64,000 nt of DNA, from assembly GCA_026126025.1 (NCBI GenBank), contig JAHCJZ010000003.1, forward strand, positions 233,586 to 297,585, read 5' to 3'. This stretch comes from Bauldia sp. GTDB taxonomy: Bacteria > Pseudomonadota > Alphaproteobacteria > Rhizobiales > Kaistiaceae. Below, in pieces: positions 32,786 to 43,819 of the stretch. Position numbers and translations under genes: made by a program. Positions within the stretch are counted from its first letter, which is position 1. The number at the start of each line of letters is the position of its first letter. The notes under the pieces were generated by a model. The model made no database searches. It was given only the letters and a program-made list of their open reading frames with translations, and had not been told where the DNA came from.

Positions 32786-34576
32786 CTACTTCGCCTTGGA
32801 GTCGGAATTCGCTGCAGCGGGGACCTTGGGCTTGCGGCGGAACGAGGCGCGGATGTTGCCGAGGAGGTCCACTTTCACGCCGTGGCGGCGCATGATGAAG
32901 CTCTGCTGCGCGATCGACAGGAGGTTGTTCCACGTCCAGTAGATGACGAGCCCGGCCGGGAACGACGACAGCATGAAGGTGAAGACGATCGGCAGCAGGT
33001 GGAAGATCCATTGCGGCGCGCCGGGGGTCTGCGGATTGAGCCGCATCTGCACCCACATCGTGATGCCCATCAGGATCGGCCAGACGCCGATCATGATGAT
33101 GGCGGGCGCCTCGAAGGGCAGCAGGCCGAAGAGGTTGATGAACGACGTCGGGTCGGGCGCGGAGAGGTCCTGGATCCAGCCGAAGAAGGGCTGGTGGCGC
33201 ATCTCGATGGTGACGTAGAGCACCTTGTAGAGCGCGAAGAAGACCGGGATCTGGATCAGGATCGGCCAGCAGCCGGCGATCGGGTTGATCTTCTCCTTGC
33301 GGTAGAGCTCCATCATCATCTGCTGCTGCTTGGCGCGGTCGTCCTTGTAGCGCTCGCGGATCGCGGTGAGCTGCGGGCCGACCTTCCGCATCGACGCCAT
33401 CGACCGGTAGGAGCGGTTGGCGAGCGGGAAGAACAGGAGCTTGATGACGACCGTCACCAGGAGGATGGCGACGCCGAAATTGCCGATCAGCCGATAGAAC
33501 CAGTCCAGCATGTGGAACATCGGCTTGGTAATGAAATAGAACATGCCCCAGTCGACGAGGAGCTCGAAGCGCTGGAGCCCGAGCGCGCTGTCATAGCCGT
33601 CGACCACCGCCACTTCCTTGGCGCCGGCGAAGAGCCGGTTGGTGGTCTCGGCGGTGGCGCCGGGCGCCACGGAAACCGCCGCGCCGGCATAGTCGGCCTG
33701 GTAGCGGACGCCACCCTCGGTCGGCCGGCGGAACGAGGCGCTGAAAGCGTCGTCGCGGTCGGGGATCAGCGCGGTCGCCCAGTATTTGTCGGTGATGCCG
33801 AGCCAGCCGCCTGGCGCGCCGGTATAGTCCTGCCGCGGCTCGCCCTCGAGGACGGCGTAGTCGACGTCGACCAGCCCGTCATCGCCGAGGAAGCCGATCA
33901 TGCCCTCATGGAGGATGAAGAAGCCCCGCGATTCCGGCTCGCCGAGCCGGGTGACGCGGCCATAGGGCGTCAGCGTCGCGGCGGCTTCGCCGGTATTGGC
34001 GACGGAGTCGGCGACGGTGAAGAGATACTCCGCATCGACCGAGACAATGCGGGTGAAGACGAGGCCGGCGCCATTGTCGTAGGTCAGCGTCACCGGCGTC
34101 TCGGGCGTCAGCACCGCGCCGGCCGGCGCGGTCCACACCGTGGCCGAGCCGGGCGCGGCGACACCCGCGCCGCCCAGCCAGCCGAACTCGGCGAAATAGC
34201 CGCCCGGACCGTTGGCGGGCGACAGGAGAACGACGTTCGGGCTGCCGTCCTCGATGGTCACGCGGTAGTCGTTGAGCGAGAGGTCGTCGATCCGGGCGCC
34301 GACAAGGTTGATCGAGCCGGTCAGCGACGGTGTCTCGATCGGGATGCGCGCGGTCTCGCCGATCGCCTCCTCGCGGGTTTCGGCGATGATTTGCGGCACC
34401 ACGGCCGCGCCGCCGTCGAGCTGTCCGGCCGGGGCGAGCGGCTCGGACGCGGCGACCTGGTTGGCGGCATCCTGCTGGGCGCGCTCGATCTGCGGCTGCG
34501 CCACGAAATACTGCCAGGCGAAGAGCACGACGATCGACAGGGCGATCGCGATGATAAAATTGCGGTTGTTACCCAT
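32786..34576 (-). CDS. yidC: Membrane protein insertase YidC
   Basis: A 596-residue YidC/Oxa1 insertase of Gram-negative type. N-terminal segment NFIIAIALSIVVLFAWQYFV, a large periplasmic beta-domain (about 60-360), then the conserved membrane core with FPLANRSYRSMASMRKVGPQ, MMELYRKEKINPIAGCWPILIQIPVFFALYKVL (in parts) and a C-terminal QQSFIMRRHGV. It inserts inner-membrane proteins with or without SecYEG. Its start overlaps rnpA by eight bases, as part of the rpmH-rnpA-yidC operon. Confidence 0.97.
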   Translation of the reverse strand: MGNNRNFIIAIALSIVVLFAWQYFVAQPQIERAQQDAANQVAASEPLAPAGQLDGGAAVVPQIIAETREEAIGETARIPIETPSLTGSINLVGARIDDLSLNDYRVTIEDGSPNVVLLSPANGPGGYFAEFGWLGGAGVAAPGSATVWTAPAGAVLTPETPVTLTYDNGAGLVFTRIVSVDAEYLFTVADSVANTGEAAATLTPYGRVTRLGEPESRGFFILHEGMIGFLGDDGLVDVDYAVLEGEPRQDYTGAPGGWLGITDKYWATALIPDRDDAFSASFRRPTEGGVRYQADYAGAAVSVAPGATAETTNRLFAGAKEVAVVDGYDSALGLQRFELLVDWGMFYFITKPMFHMLDWFYRLIGNFGVAILLVTVVIKLLFFPLANRSYRSMASMRKVGPQLTAIRERYKDDRAKQQQMMMELYRKEKINPIAGCWPILIQIPVFFALYKVLYVTIEMRHQPFFGWIQDLSAPDPTSFINLFGLLPFEAPAIIMIGVWPILMGITMWVQMRLNPQTPGAPQWIFHLLPIVFTFMLSSFPAGLVIYWTWNNLLSIAQQSFIMRRHGVKVDLLGNIRASFRRKPKVPAAANSDSKAK

Positions 34577-34913
34577 CGCGACGTCCCGGTGTCCCGGCAA
34601 GGGCGGCGAGCCCGGCCTCCAGATCGGCGACGAGCTCCGTGAAGGGCCGCGTCAGCGCGGCCTCGCGCCCGATCACGACATAGTTGGTCCCGGGCCGCGC
34701 CTTCTGCAACGCTCCGACGCGAACGGCTTCGCGGAGGCGCCGGCGGATGCGGTTGCGCACGACCGCATTGCCGACCTTGCGGGTGACGGTGAAGCCGAAG
34801 CGCGGGCCGGCGCCGGGCTCACCCGGCGCCATCTGCAGCGCAAGGCCCGGCCGGTTGACGCGGCGGCCTTTCGCGGCCGCCTTGAATTCGGAGCGCTTGC
34901 GCAGCCGTTCCAA
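34569..34913 (-). CDS. rnpA: Ribonuclease P protein component
   Basis: A 114-residue basic protein with the RNase P signature (FGFTVTRKVGNAVVRNRIRRRLREAVR) and the start MERLRKRSEFKAA. It assists the RNA subunit in maturing tRNA 5' ends. It lies 32 bp after rpmH and overlaps yidC, as in most bacteria. Confidence 0.97.
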   Translation of the reverse strand: MERLRKRSEFKAAAKGRRVNRPGLALQMAPGEPGAGPRFGFTVTRKVGNAVVRNRIRRRLREAVRVGALQKARPGTNYVVIGREAALTRPFTELVADLEAGLAALAGTPGRRDG

Positions 34914-34945
34914 CCGGGGCGCTCCCGTCGCAGAAGGAGAACGCG

Positions 34946-35080
34946 TCAGGCGGACAGACGCTTGCGGCCATGGGCGCGGCGCGCGGCGAGGACGCGGCGG
35001 CCGGCCGCCGTGGCCATGCGGGCGCGGAAGCCATGACGCCGCTTGCGGATGAGCTTGCTCGGTTGATAGGTCCGTTTCAT
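34946..35080 (-). CDS. rpmH: 50S ribosomal protein L34
   Basis: A 44-residue protein, [18 protein letters not shown] at the N-terminus and HGRKRLSA at the C-terminus, identical in pattern to bacterial L34. It is the first gene of the rpmH-rnpA-yidC operon, with a consensus-like promoter at 35181-35209. Confidence 0.98.
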   Translation of the reverse strand: MKRTYQPSKLIRKRRHGFRARMATAAGRRVLAARRAHGRKRLSA

Positions 35081-35180
35081 GGAAAATGCCCGCGTCAGCG
35101 GCCGAAGGCCGAAGGTAAGTCCGAGTAGTGCCGGATAGGGCGGCTTGCCTGGGCTCCGGGGCCCGGCAGACCGCGCCGGG

Positions 35181-35209
35181 CTTATACGGACTAAGCCCCG
35201 CTCCGTCAA
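35181..35209 (-). promoter_or_regulatory. rpmH-rnpA-yidC promoter
   Basis: On the minus strand TTGACG (35204-35209), 17 bp, then TATAAG (35181-35186), a strong sigma-70 match about 100 bp upstream of rpmH. The long GC-rich leader that follows has hairpin potential. Confidence 0.8.
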
Positions 35210-35303
35210 CGGAACCGCCGTCTCACAAGCGCCGGCCGTCGGTACCATGTAAGGGTTGCGCCAATGCGTCGCGCGAGCGGCGCTTGCCCAGGACTTGCCG
35301 CTG

Positions 35304-36176
35304 ATGCCACCCGGCCAGGCCAATGACGACGTCGCGGGATCGGTCGTGCCCGAGCTGACCCCGCCGGACCGGCCGCCGCGGCCATGGTGGCAGACGGCGC
35401 TGCGCTGGGCGCCGGTGGCGATCCTCGTCGGTGGCGGGCTGGCGGCGTTCTTCTTCGGGGTCGGCGACTACCTGTCGCTGTCGGAGATCATCAAGGCCCG
35501 GGCGCGGCTCCTCGACTTCGTGGCCGACCAGCCGGTGACGACCGCCGCCGCCTATGCGGCGATCTACATCCTCGCCGTCATCTTCTCGATCCCCGGCGGG
35601 TCGGTCATCACCATCGTCGGCGGTGTCCTTTTCGGCGGCGTCGCCGGCGGGCTGATCACGACCTTCGCCGCGACGGCGGCCTCGATCATCGTCTTCCTCG
35701 TCGCGCGGTCGGCGCTGGGCGACGGGCTGCTGCGCCGCATCGAGCGCCTCGGACCGCGGATCGCCTCCTTCACCGAGCGGATGCGCGAGAACGCGCTGGT
35801 CTTCATCATCTTCCTCCGCCTGGTGCCGGTGATGCCCTATTGGGCGTCCAACGTGCTGCCTGCGGCGCTCGGGGTACGGCTGCCGACCTACGCTGCCGCG
35901 ACGCTGGTCGGGCTTCTGCCGTGGACGGTCAGCTTCGCGTTCTTCGGCGTCGCGCTTGACGAGGCGATCGCGGCGCAGGAGCTCGCCAATCCGGGCTGCG
36001 CCGACGCCGGGACCTGCACCATCGACCCGGCGGCGCTCGCCAGCGGCCAGGTGCTGACCGGGATCGCCATCGCGCTCCTCGCCATCGTCCCGGTCGTCTT
36101 CCTGTCGTGGCGGCACCGCCGCAAGGCGCGCGCCGACGCCGCATCGGCCGGGGATGAGGGCGACACCGCGGTTTGA
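35304..36176 (+). CDS. TVP38/TMEM64-family membrane protein
   Basis: A protein of about 290 residues with six membrane segments and the SNARE-associated/VTT pattern: [23 protein letters not shown], then [42 protein letters not shown] (in sections). A periplasmic Cys pair ([13 protein letters not shown]) is unusual. The family probably scrambles lipids or transports small ions. Start at 35304 chosen; a TTG at 35256 is possible. Confidence 0.9.
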   Translation: MPPGQANDDVAGSVVPELTPPDRPPRPWWQTALRWAPVAILVGGGLAAFFFGVGDYLSLSEIIKARARLLDFVADQPVTTAAAYAAIYILAVIFSIPGGSVITIVGGVLFGGVAGGLITTFAATAASIIVFLVARSALGDGLLRRIERLGPRIASFTERMRENALVFIIFLRLVPVMPYWASNVLPAALGVRLPTYAAATLVGLLPWTVSFAFFGVALDEAIAAQELANPGCADAGTCTIDPAALASGQVLTGIAIALLAIVPVVFLSWRHRRKARADAASAGDEGDTAV

Positions 36177-36231
36177 CCGCAACGGGCCTTCCCCGCATCA
36201 TTGTGACGCAGACTGTCATGTGAGGCGCACG

Positions 36232-37698
36232 GTGTCGGAAACCACCGAGGCGATCGTGCCGGCGCGGCCGCCCCGACGACCGCGCTTCGGCCTGTCGTGG
36301 AAGGTGCTGGGTCTTGCCGCGATCTTCGTCGTGGTGAGCCTCGTCCTCATTTACGTGCCGTCGATCGCCAATTTCCGCTCGTCCTGGATCGGCGACCGGC
36401 TGGCGAGCGCGGCGGCCGCCGGCGTCATCCTCACCGCGCCCGACCAGGTCGACGTACCGCTCGAGATCCAGGCGCGGCTTCTGGAGACGGTGCGTGCCGA
36501 CGCCATCATCATCCGCGAAGGCAATGTCAGCCGCCTGATCTCCGCCGCCCGCACCCCGCCGCGCGCCGAGGTCACCACCGACACGCGCGATCCGGCGCTG
36601 TGGACGCGGATCGGCGAGGCGTTCGACACGCTGCTTTACGGTGGCGGCCGGGTGCTGCGCGTCATCGGCGAGACGCAGAGCGGCGGCCAGCTCGAGCTGG
36701 TGATGCATGACGACGAGCTCCGCGCCGCGATGGTGACGGCGTCGTTCAACACGGTGTGGCTTGCAGCGGGGCTCTCGGTCGCGGCGGGCGCGGTGCTGTT
36801 TTTCGTGATCAACCGGCTCCTCGTGCGGCCGGTGCGGCGGATGTCGCGGAACATGGTGTCGTTCCGCGAAGCGCCCGAGGACGCCTCGCGCATCATCCAC
36901 CCCACCGGGCGCCGCGACGAGATCGGCATCGCCGAGGGCGAGCTCGCGACGATGCAGACCGACCTTCGCGCCACGCTGCAGCAGCAGCGCCGCCTCGCCG
37001 ATCTCGGCCTCGGCGTGTCGAAGATCATCCACGACCTTCGCAACATGCTGTCCTCCGCGCAGCTCTTCTCCGACCGCATCTCCGCGCTCCCCGACCCCTC
37101 GGTACAGCGCTTCGCGCCGAAGCTGATCGCCGCGCTCGACCGCGCCATCGGCTACGCCCAGTCGACGCTGACCTATGGCCGCCCGCAGGAGGATGCGCCG
37201 CGGCGCCGGCTGCTGCGGCTGGCGGCCGTCGTCACCGAGGTCGCGGAGACGCTCAGCCTCGATACCCACCCGACGGTGCGATGGGAGAACAAGGTGCCGC
37301 CGAGCCTCGAGGTCGACGCCGATCCAGACCAGCTGTTCCGCGTGCTGATGAACCTCACTCGCAACGCGGTGCAGGCGATGGAGGGCGACGAGCCGCCCGC
37401 CGTGGTCCGCCGGCTCACGATCGAAGCCGAGCGCACCGGCGCCGTGGCGACGCTGCGCGTACGCGACACCGGACCTGGCGTCCCGGAAAAGGCGCGTGCC
37501 TTCCTGTTCCAGCCGTTCCAAGGCTCGTCCAAGGTTGGCGGCACCGGGCTCGGCCTCGCCATCTCCGCCGAGCTGATCCGCGCCCATGGCGGCAGCATCG
37601 AGCTCAAAGCCCAGGCCGGCCCCGGAACCACCTTCGAGATCACCATCCCCGACCGCCCGCTCGATTTCCTCACGGCCGGAAAGGCGCGGGCAAGCTGA
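36232..37698 (+). CDS. Sensor histidine kinase (orphan)
   Basis: A 488-residue kinase: TM1 about 22-42, periplasmic sensor about 45-165, TM2 about 172-195, HAMP about 196-250. The HisKA motif has phospho-acceptor His267 (LGVSKIIHDLRNMLSS). The ATPase domain has N-box NLTRNAVQAM, G1 DTGPGVP and G2 GTGLGLAIS. The GTG at 36232 has GAGG upstream. No response-regulator gene is adjacent, so its partner is elsewhere. Signal unknown. Confidence 0.9.
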   Translation: MSETTEAIVPARPPRRPRFGLSWKVLGLAAIFVVVSLVLIYVPSIANFRSSWIGDRLASAAAAGVILTAPDQVDVPLEIQARLLETVRADAIIIREGNVSRLISAARTPPRAEVTTDTRDPALWTRIGEAFDTLLYGGGRVLRVIGETQSGGQLELVMHDDELRAAMVTASFNTVWLAAGLSVAAGAVLFFVINRLLVRPVRRMSRNMVSFREAPEDASRIIHPTGRRDEIGIAEGELATMQTDLRATLQQQRRLADLGLGVSKIIHDLRNMLSSAQLFSDRISALPDPSVQRFAPKLIAALDRAIGYAQSTLTYGRPQEDAPRRRLLRLAAVVTEVAETLSLDTHPTVRWENKVPPSLEVDADPDQLFRVLMNLTRNAVQAMEGDEPPAVVRRLTIEAERTGAVATLRVRDTGPGVPEKARAFLFQPFQGSSKVGGTGLGLAISAELIRAHGGSIELKAQAGPGTTFEITIPDRPLDFLTAGKARAS

Positions 37699-37757
37699 CA
37701 GCCGCCGCCCTTCGCCTTGCAATCGCCCCGGCCTGTCAGTACCTATGCCCCGCGCAG

Positions 37758-37834
37758 GCGCCCGTAGCTCAGCTGGATAGAGCACCAGACTACGAATCTG
37801 GGGGTCAGGAGTTCGAATCTCTTCGGGCGCGCCA
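37758..37834 (+). tRNA. tRNA-Arg(ACG)
   Basis: A 77-nt cloverleaf with encoded CCA: acceptor GCGCCCG/CGGGCGC, D arm GCTCAGCTGGATAGAGC, anticodon stem-loop CCAGA-CTACGAA-TCTGG (anticodon ACG, read as ICG), T arm AGGAG-TTCGAAT-CTCTT. Confidence 0.97.
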
Positions 37835-37854
37835 ATCTCTCGATCGGCGGCGAT

Positions 37855-38835
37855 CTATGGGATCATCGCGTAGAGGGCGTCCCACTCGTCCGCGAGATGC
37901 AGCGCGCTGTAGCAGCCGCCGTAGTAGATGTTGGTCGAGAAGCGGACGCGGCCGGCCGCGACTGCGGGGAGGCGCTGCCAGGCAAGATTGGCCGCGAGCT
38001 CGGTCTTCTCGACCTCGGTGTACCAGTCGACAAGGATCGCCTCGACGTCGCCGAGGATGATGCCGATATTCTCGAGGCTGACGGTCGGGGTTTCGCCGAG
38101 CTGTTCGGCCGGTACCGTGCGCCCTCCCAGATCCTCCAGAACCTGTCCAGCCAGCGTGACGTTCACCGTGTTGGCGCCGAGAAGGATGTTCACCGACCCC
38201 TCGCCGACATTGTAGTAGACCGCGGCCACCTTCCGGTCGGCGATCCTGGCGCCGTGGCGCTGACGCATGGCTTCGAGCGCGGCGTCGTAGCCGGCGATGA
38301 ACTCCGCCGCCGCCGCCTCGCGCTGCAGCCAGCCGCCGAGGCGCGTCAGGTTCTCCTGCCAGGTCGCCTCATAGTCGATCGGCAGCGTCGGCATGAACGA
38401 GGAAAGCCGGCGCAGCGGCCACATGTCCTCCGCGCCCTCGACATCGGTGCAGATGGCAAGGTCGGGGTCGAGCGACAGGATCTCCTCGATGTTCGGCGGG
38501 AAAGCGAGCTGGCGCGCCGAGGCGGCGACCGGGACCCAGGGCGCAACCGCGTCGCAATAGCCGGCGATGGGGAGCCCAAGCGCGACGGCGGGCTCGAGGT
38601 CGAGCCGGCTGTCGATAGCGATCACCCGCTGCGGGTCCACCGGAATCGCGGTCTCGCCGAGGATCGTCGAGACCGTCCGCATCGCCGCCTGCGCGTTCGC
38701 GCCGCGAAGGAGCGCGGCGGAGGCGGCGAGCGATAGCGCGCCGAGGCCGAACGTCCGCCGGGAAACCGCGAACGGCCGATGGGAAGGACGGATTTCACGA
38801 CGCGGAGTGTGGGTCTCCGTAGTGCGGTAAGTCAT
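37855..38835 (-). CDS. Tat-exported ferric-siderophore-binding protein (1)
   Basis: A 326-residue ABC substrate-binding protein of the FhuD/FecB class. A Tat signal (SRRTFGLGALSLAASAALLRGANA) is followed by the TroA fold: VDPQRVIAIDSRLDLEPAVALGLPIAGY, then ILSLDPDLAICTDVEG. It delivers a ferric siderophore to the shared permease. It stands 171 bp downstream of the ABC exporter gene and has its own upstream region, containing an 18-nt element (38913-38930) and a GTTAGACAA motif on the minus strand (38930-38938). Confidence 0.9.
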   Translation of the reverse strand: MTYRTTETHTPRREIRPSHRPFAVSRRTFGLGALSLAASAALLRGANAQAAMRTVSTILGETAIPVDPQRVIAIDSRLDLEPAVALGLPIAGYCDAVAPWVPVAASARQLAFPPNIEEILSLDPDLAICTDVEGAEDMWPLRRLSSFMPTLPIDYEATWQENLTRLGGWLQREAAAAEFIAGYDAALEAMRQRHGARIADRKVAAVYYNVGEGSVNILLGANTVNVTLAGQVLEDLGGRTVPAEQLGETPTVSLENIGIILGDVEAILVDWYTEVEKTELAANLAWQRLPAVAAGRVRFSTNIYYGGCYSALHLADEWDALYAMIP

Positions 38836-38912
38836 TCGAATTGCTCTAACGGTATTTGAGAAGCGAGAAGCCTCGCCCGCATATTCACCTGACTACTCCC
38901 GGTCAATGAAAT

Positions 38913-38930
38913 TCGGCAAGCACTAGAATT
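38913..38930 (+). promoter_or_regulatory. 18-nt element upstream of siderophore-binding-protein gene 1
   Basis: TCGGCAAGCACTAGAATT lies 78 bp upstream of the ATG at 38835. It is 17/18 identical, same orientation, to 60760-60777, which lies 73 bp upstream of the alpha/beta-hydrolase gene. There it is part of a perfect inverted repeat. Confidence 0.6.
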
Positions 38931-39006
38931 TGTCTAACTCAATACAACCGTCATCTATAAATCACCTCAAGTAATCACACCAAGGGGCCGTCGCGGCGAG
39001 CGGTCC

Positions 39007-40749
<1,743 letters not shown>

Positions 40750-40787
40750 GACGATAGGGCTGGTGCGGTGGGGGCGCGAGCAGCGTT

Positions 40788-41771
40788 CTAACCGAGCGCC
40801 GCAGCGTCGGGAACCGTGCTCAGCGGATCCGGCGCGCCGGCGGCAACCCGGTGCTGGTGCTCGCGATTTCGCCACCACAGCTGGCGCTCGAAGCAGTCCT
40901 CGATCGGCCGCAGCCGGCAATTGGCGCAATAGGCCGGTGCGCCGGGTGGGTCGGGGAAGAGCTGATGGAAGAGGCGGTGATCGTCATCCTCCTCGTGGTC
41001 ATGGTCATGGTCGTGTTCCTCCCCGCCATCCGCGTGGTGCGGCTCGGTATAGGCGAGGCAGCACCCGGCCTTGTGCATGGCGCAGACCGCGCCCCAGTCG
41101 GTCGCGATCCGCTCGATCACGGGCTTGCGCCGCCACGGCGCGCCGGGAACGGCGATGAGAGCGCGCACCTCCGCCATGCCCTCCGGCGTCACCGGGATCT
41201 GCGCCTGGTAGACCAGGGCGCTGGCGAATCCGTCGGCGACCTCGTGCCAGAGATTGGTCCGGCTCACCTTGGCCAGCCGGGTCAGGGCGGCGATGATCGG
41301 CTCGACCGCGGTCACCAGCGCGTCGACCGTGCGGCGATGGCGCTCGGCGTCGTCCGCCACCACGGTCACGTCGGGCCGCCCCGTCCAGGGATGGCCGTCG
41401 GGCACCAGCACCTCGGGTTCGGCTAGCGCGACGCGGTCGGTCCAGCCTGCGGGGTGGAAGTACCAGGCGATGCCGCCGTCGCGGGGCAGGAAGGCCGCCC
41501 CGGCCCCGGCCGCCATGGCGTAGGCGGTCACCGCAGCGGCAATGCCGCCGAACCAGCCGGCGAGATAGGTGGAGGCCGCGGGCGGCGGCGAGCCGCGCCC
41601 CGTCAGTCCGTCATGCACCGCACGGAGCGCCGCCGCATCGTCGGCGACGATCTCCGCCAGTGACAGGACGCGATGCGGCCGCTCGGGTGACGCCTCCTCG
41701 AAATGCGGGCGGAAGAAGCGCGCATAAGGCCCGTCGAGAAAGTCACGCGGCGTTTCGGCGGGCAGCAGCAC
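40788..41771 (-). CDS. FhuF-type ferric-siderophore reductase with His-rich insert
   Basis: A 327-residue protein of the ferric iron reductase/FhuF class. The C-terminal [2Fe-2S] cysteines are Cys237-Cys238 (KAGCCLAYTEP) and Cys282-x2-Cys285 (YCANCRL), with an extra Cys293. FhuF of E. coli has about ten residues between the CC and CxxC pairs. Here there are 43, because residues 245-269 form a His/Asp/Glu-rich segment (HADGGEEHDHDHDH and onward). It should release iron from the siderophore in the cytoplasm. It lies between siderophore-binding protein 2 and the exporter, 15 bp from the former. Confidence 0.85.
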   Translation of the reverse strand: MLLPAETPRDFLDGPYARFFRPHFEEASPERPHRVLSLAEIVADDAAALRAVHDGLTGRGSPPPAASTYLAGWFGGIAAAVTAYAMAAGAGAAFLPRDGGIAWYFHPAGWTDRVALAEPEVLVPDGHPWTGRPDVTVVADDAERHRRTVDALVTAVEPIIAALTRLAKVSRTNLWHEVADGFASALVYQAQIPVTPEGMAEVRALIAVPGAPWRRKPVIERIATDWGAVCAMHKAGCCLAYTEPHHADGGEEHDHDHDHEEDDDHRLFHQLFPDPPGAPAYCANCRLRPIEDCFERQLWWRNREHQHRVAAGAPDPLSTVPDAAALG

Positions 41772-41786
41772 GCTTCGTCCTTTTCG

Positions 41787-42812
41787 TCAGCCGGCGATGC
41801 CGTAGGCGACGGCCGCCTCGACCGGCGTCGCCGGGTCGCCGTCGACCGCGCGTTCGATTTCCGGGATGAGGGTGTCGAGCAGGAAGTTGTAGCTGAGCGG
41901 GCTCTGGATCGAGAACGCCGCAGTCAGCACCTTGTCGCAATAGACCTCGCGGCCCTCGGCATGGGCGGCGAGACGCGTGCGCAGCGGGATGTTGACGATG
42001 TTGGACGAGTCGTCCTGTCCGTTGACCCAGATCACGAGGTCGCGGTCGAGGATGGCGACGTTCTCGCGCGCGATGGCGGCGTTGCCGTCCACCGCAACCG
42101 CCGCAATCTCGTCCGGCAGGATGAATCCGAGGTCGAGGAGGAGCTTGCCGCGGCTGTGGCCCTCGGCGGCGACGTAGAAATTGGTGTCGTCCACCGTCAC
42201 CGAGACGGCTTCCAGCGCCTGCCATTCCGGATGGGCGTCGCGGATGTCGGCGATGCGCTGCGCGATCGCGGCGATCTCGGCCTCCGCCTTCTCCTCCTGC
42301 CCGAACACCGCGCCGATGAAGCGCACGCGCTCGTCCCATGGCGTTGCCCAGTCGTCATAACCCGGATGGCCGGCAACGGTCGGCGCGATGGCCGAAAGGC
42401 GGCGCCAGGTGTCCTCGTCGATCCCGGCCCAGGTGCCCATGATGAGGTCGGGCTCCATGGCGAGGATGCGCTCGAACGGCATGTCGTCGGAGAAGGTCTC
42501 GGGCTGCGCGCCGCCAAGGGCGGGGATCGCCCACGGCCAGGTGCCGTAGGGCTGCTCGCCCCAGGCGTCGCGCTGCAGCACCGACACCACGCCGAAGGTC
42601 AGCATCATGTCGTGCTCGTCCCAGCCGACGCTGACGACGCGCTGCGGATCGGCCGGGACCTCGGTGGCTCCGAATTTGTGGGTGATGCTGCGGGTGGCGC
42701 CCTGCGCCCGCACGCCGGTCGCGGCGAGCAGACCCGCCGCTGCGGTCCCGGCCATGAAGCCGCGGCGGGTCAGGGGCAGAAACGGCCGGATGGTCCGGGT
42801 GTCGTTCGACAT
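41787..42812 (-). CDS. Tat-exported ferric-siderophore-binding protein (2)
   Basis: A 341-residue FhuD/FecB-type binding protein with a Tat signal (LTRRGFMAGTAAAGLLAATGVRAQ). Conserved stretches: VPADPQRVVSVGWDEHDMMLTFGVV and ILAMEPDLIMGTWAGIDEDTW. It lies upstream of the FhuF gene by 15 bp and shares its transcript. It resembles protein 3 (APxTxxGxxxYxxWxxxWDERV type) more than protein 1. Substrate, probably a ferric siderophore of a different type. Confidence 0.9.
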   Translation of the reverse strand: MSNDTRTIRPFLPLTRRGFMAGTAAAGLLAATGVRAQGATRSITHKFGATEVPADPQRVVSVGWDEHDMMLTFGVVSVLQRDAWGEQPYGTWPWAIPALGGAQPETFSDDMPFERILAMEPDLIMGTWAGIDEDTWRRLSAIAPTVAGHPGYDDWATPWDERVRFIGAVFGQEEKAEAEIAAIAQRIADIRDAHPEWQALEAVSVTVDDTNFYVAAEGHSRGKLLLDLGFILPDEIAAVAVDGNAAIARENVAILDRDLVIWVNGQDDSSNIVNIPLRTRLAAHAEGREVYCDKVLTAAFSIQSPLSYNFLLDTLIPEIERAVDGDPATPVEAAVAYGIAG

Positions 42813-42949
42813 TAGTCTATCTCCAGATTGTCGGAAGACTTGGCGGCCGAACTAACCATCGACGCTTGCCCGATCAAGGTCTTTGTTCTCAGCATTTCAT
42901 GATACTTATTCTATTTTTCAAGTAGTACTGTGCCTTCCCCAAGATATCG

Positions 42950-43819
42950 TCAGTCCGGCTGTTCGACCGGGGTTCCGCGCGGAATGACCAGCGGCGTGTG
43001 CGACACCGGGTCGGCGATCACCATGCAGGGGAGCCCGAACACGGCCTCGACGAGATCGGCATTCACGATGGCCGACGGCGCGCCTTCGGCGACGATCGCA
43101 CCCTCGCGCATGGCGATGATGTGGGAGGCGTAGCGGCAGGCATGATTGAGGTCGTGGAGCACCGCGACCACGGTGTGGCCGCGCTCGCGATTGAGCTGCC
43201 GCAGCAGCTCGAGGAGCTCGATCTGGTGCGCGATGTCGAGGAACGTCGTCGGCTCGTCGAGGAGGAGGAGCGGCGTCTCCTGCGCCAGCACCATCGCCAC
43301 CCACACCCGCTGCCGCTGCCCGCCCGACAATTCGTCGACGAGCCGCCCCGACAGCGGCGTGACCCGGGTCGCGGCCATCGCCGCGACGACGGCCGCCTCG
43401 TCCTCCCGCGACCATTGGCGCAGCAGCTTCTGGTGCGGATAGCGGCCGCGTGCGACGAGGTCGGCGACCCGGATGCCCTCGGGCGCGATCGAGGTCTGTG
43501 GCAGGAGGCCGAGGCGGCGGGCGACCTCCTTCGCCGGATAGGACGCGATGCTGGCGCCGTCGAGGATCACCTCGCCGCCGCTGGGGCGAAGCAGCCGCGA
43601 CAGCGCGCGCAGCAGCGTCGATTTCCCGCAGGCATTCGGCCCGACGATGACGGTGAACGATCCGTCGGGAATCGCGACCGACAGGTCGCGCGAGATGACG
43701 CGCTGGTCGTAGCCGATGGTCACCGAGCGGGCGGCAAGCCGCGCCTCCCGCCCGGTGCCGGTGTCCGCCGGCGCCACGATCCCGCCGCTCCCTGCGGCCG
43801 CGCCCGGCGCGTCCCTCAT
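42950..43819 (-). CDS. Ferric-siderophore ABC transporter ATPase
   Basis: A 289-residue FepC/FecE-type ATPase. A non-conserved 30-residue N-terminus, then Walker A GPNACGKST, Q-loop GLLPQTSIAPEG, signature LSGGQRQRVWVAMVLAQ, Walker B LLLLDEPTTFLDI and H-loop VLHDLNHACRYA, all of the iron-chelate class. Its start overlaps the stop of binding protein 3 (ATGA). It energises the two FecCD permeases encoded upstream, and may serve all three binding proteins since no other iron-type ATPase is present. Confidence 0.95.
   Translation of the reverse strand: MRDAPGAAAGSGGIVAPADTGTGREARLAARSVTIGYDQRVISRDLSVAIPDGSFTVIVGPNACGKSTLLRALSRLLRPSGGEVILDGASIASYPAKEVARRLGLLPQTSIAPEGIRVADLVARGRYPHQKLLRQWSREDEAAVVAAMAATRVTPLSGRLVDELSGGQRQRVWVAMVLAQETPLLLLDEPTTFLDIAHQIELLELLRQLNRERGHTVVAVLHDLNHACRYASHIIAMREGAIVAEGAPSAIVNADLVEAVFGLPCMVIADPVSHTPLVIPRGTPVEQPD

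Noticed and set aside
32882..34642. 586-codon plus-strand frame opposite yidC
   Set aside because: The antisense frame is open because of GC-rich codon use; yidC is certain.
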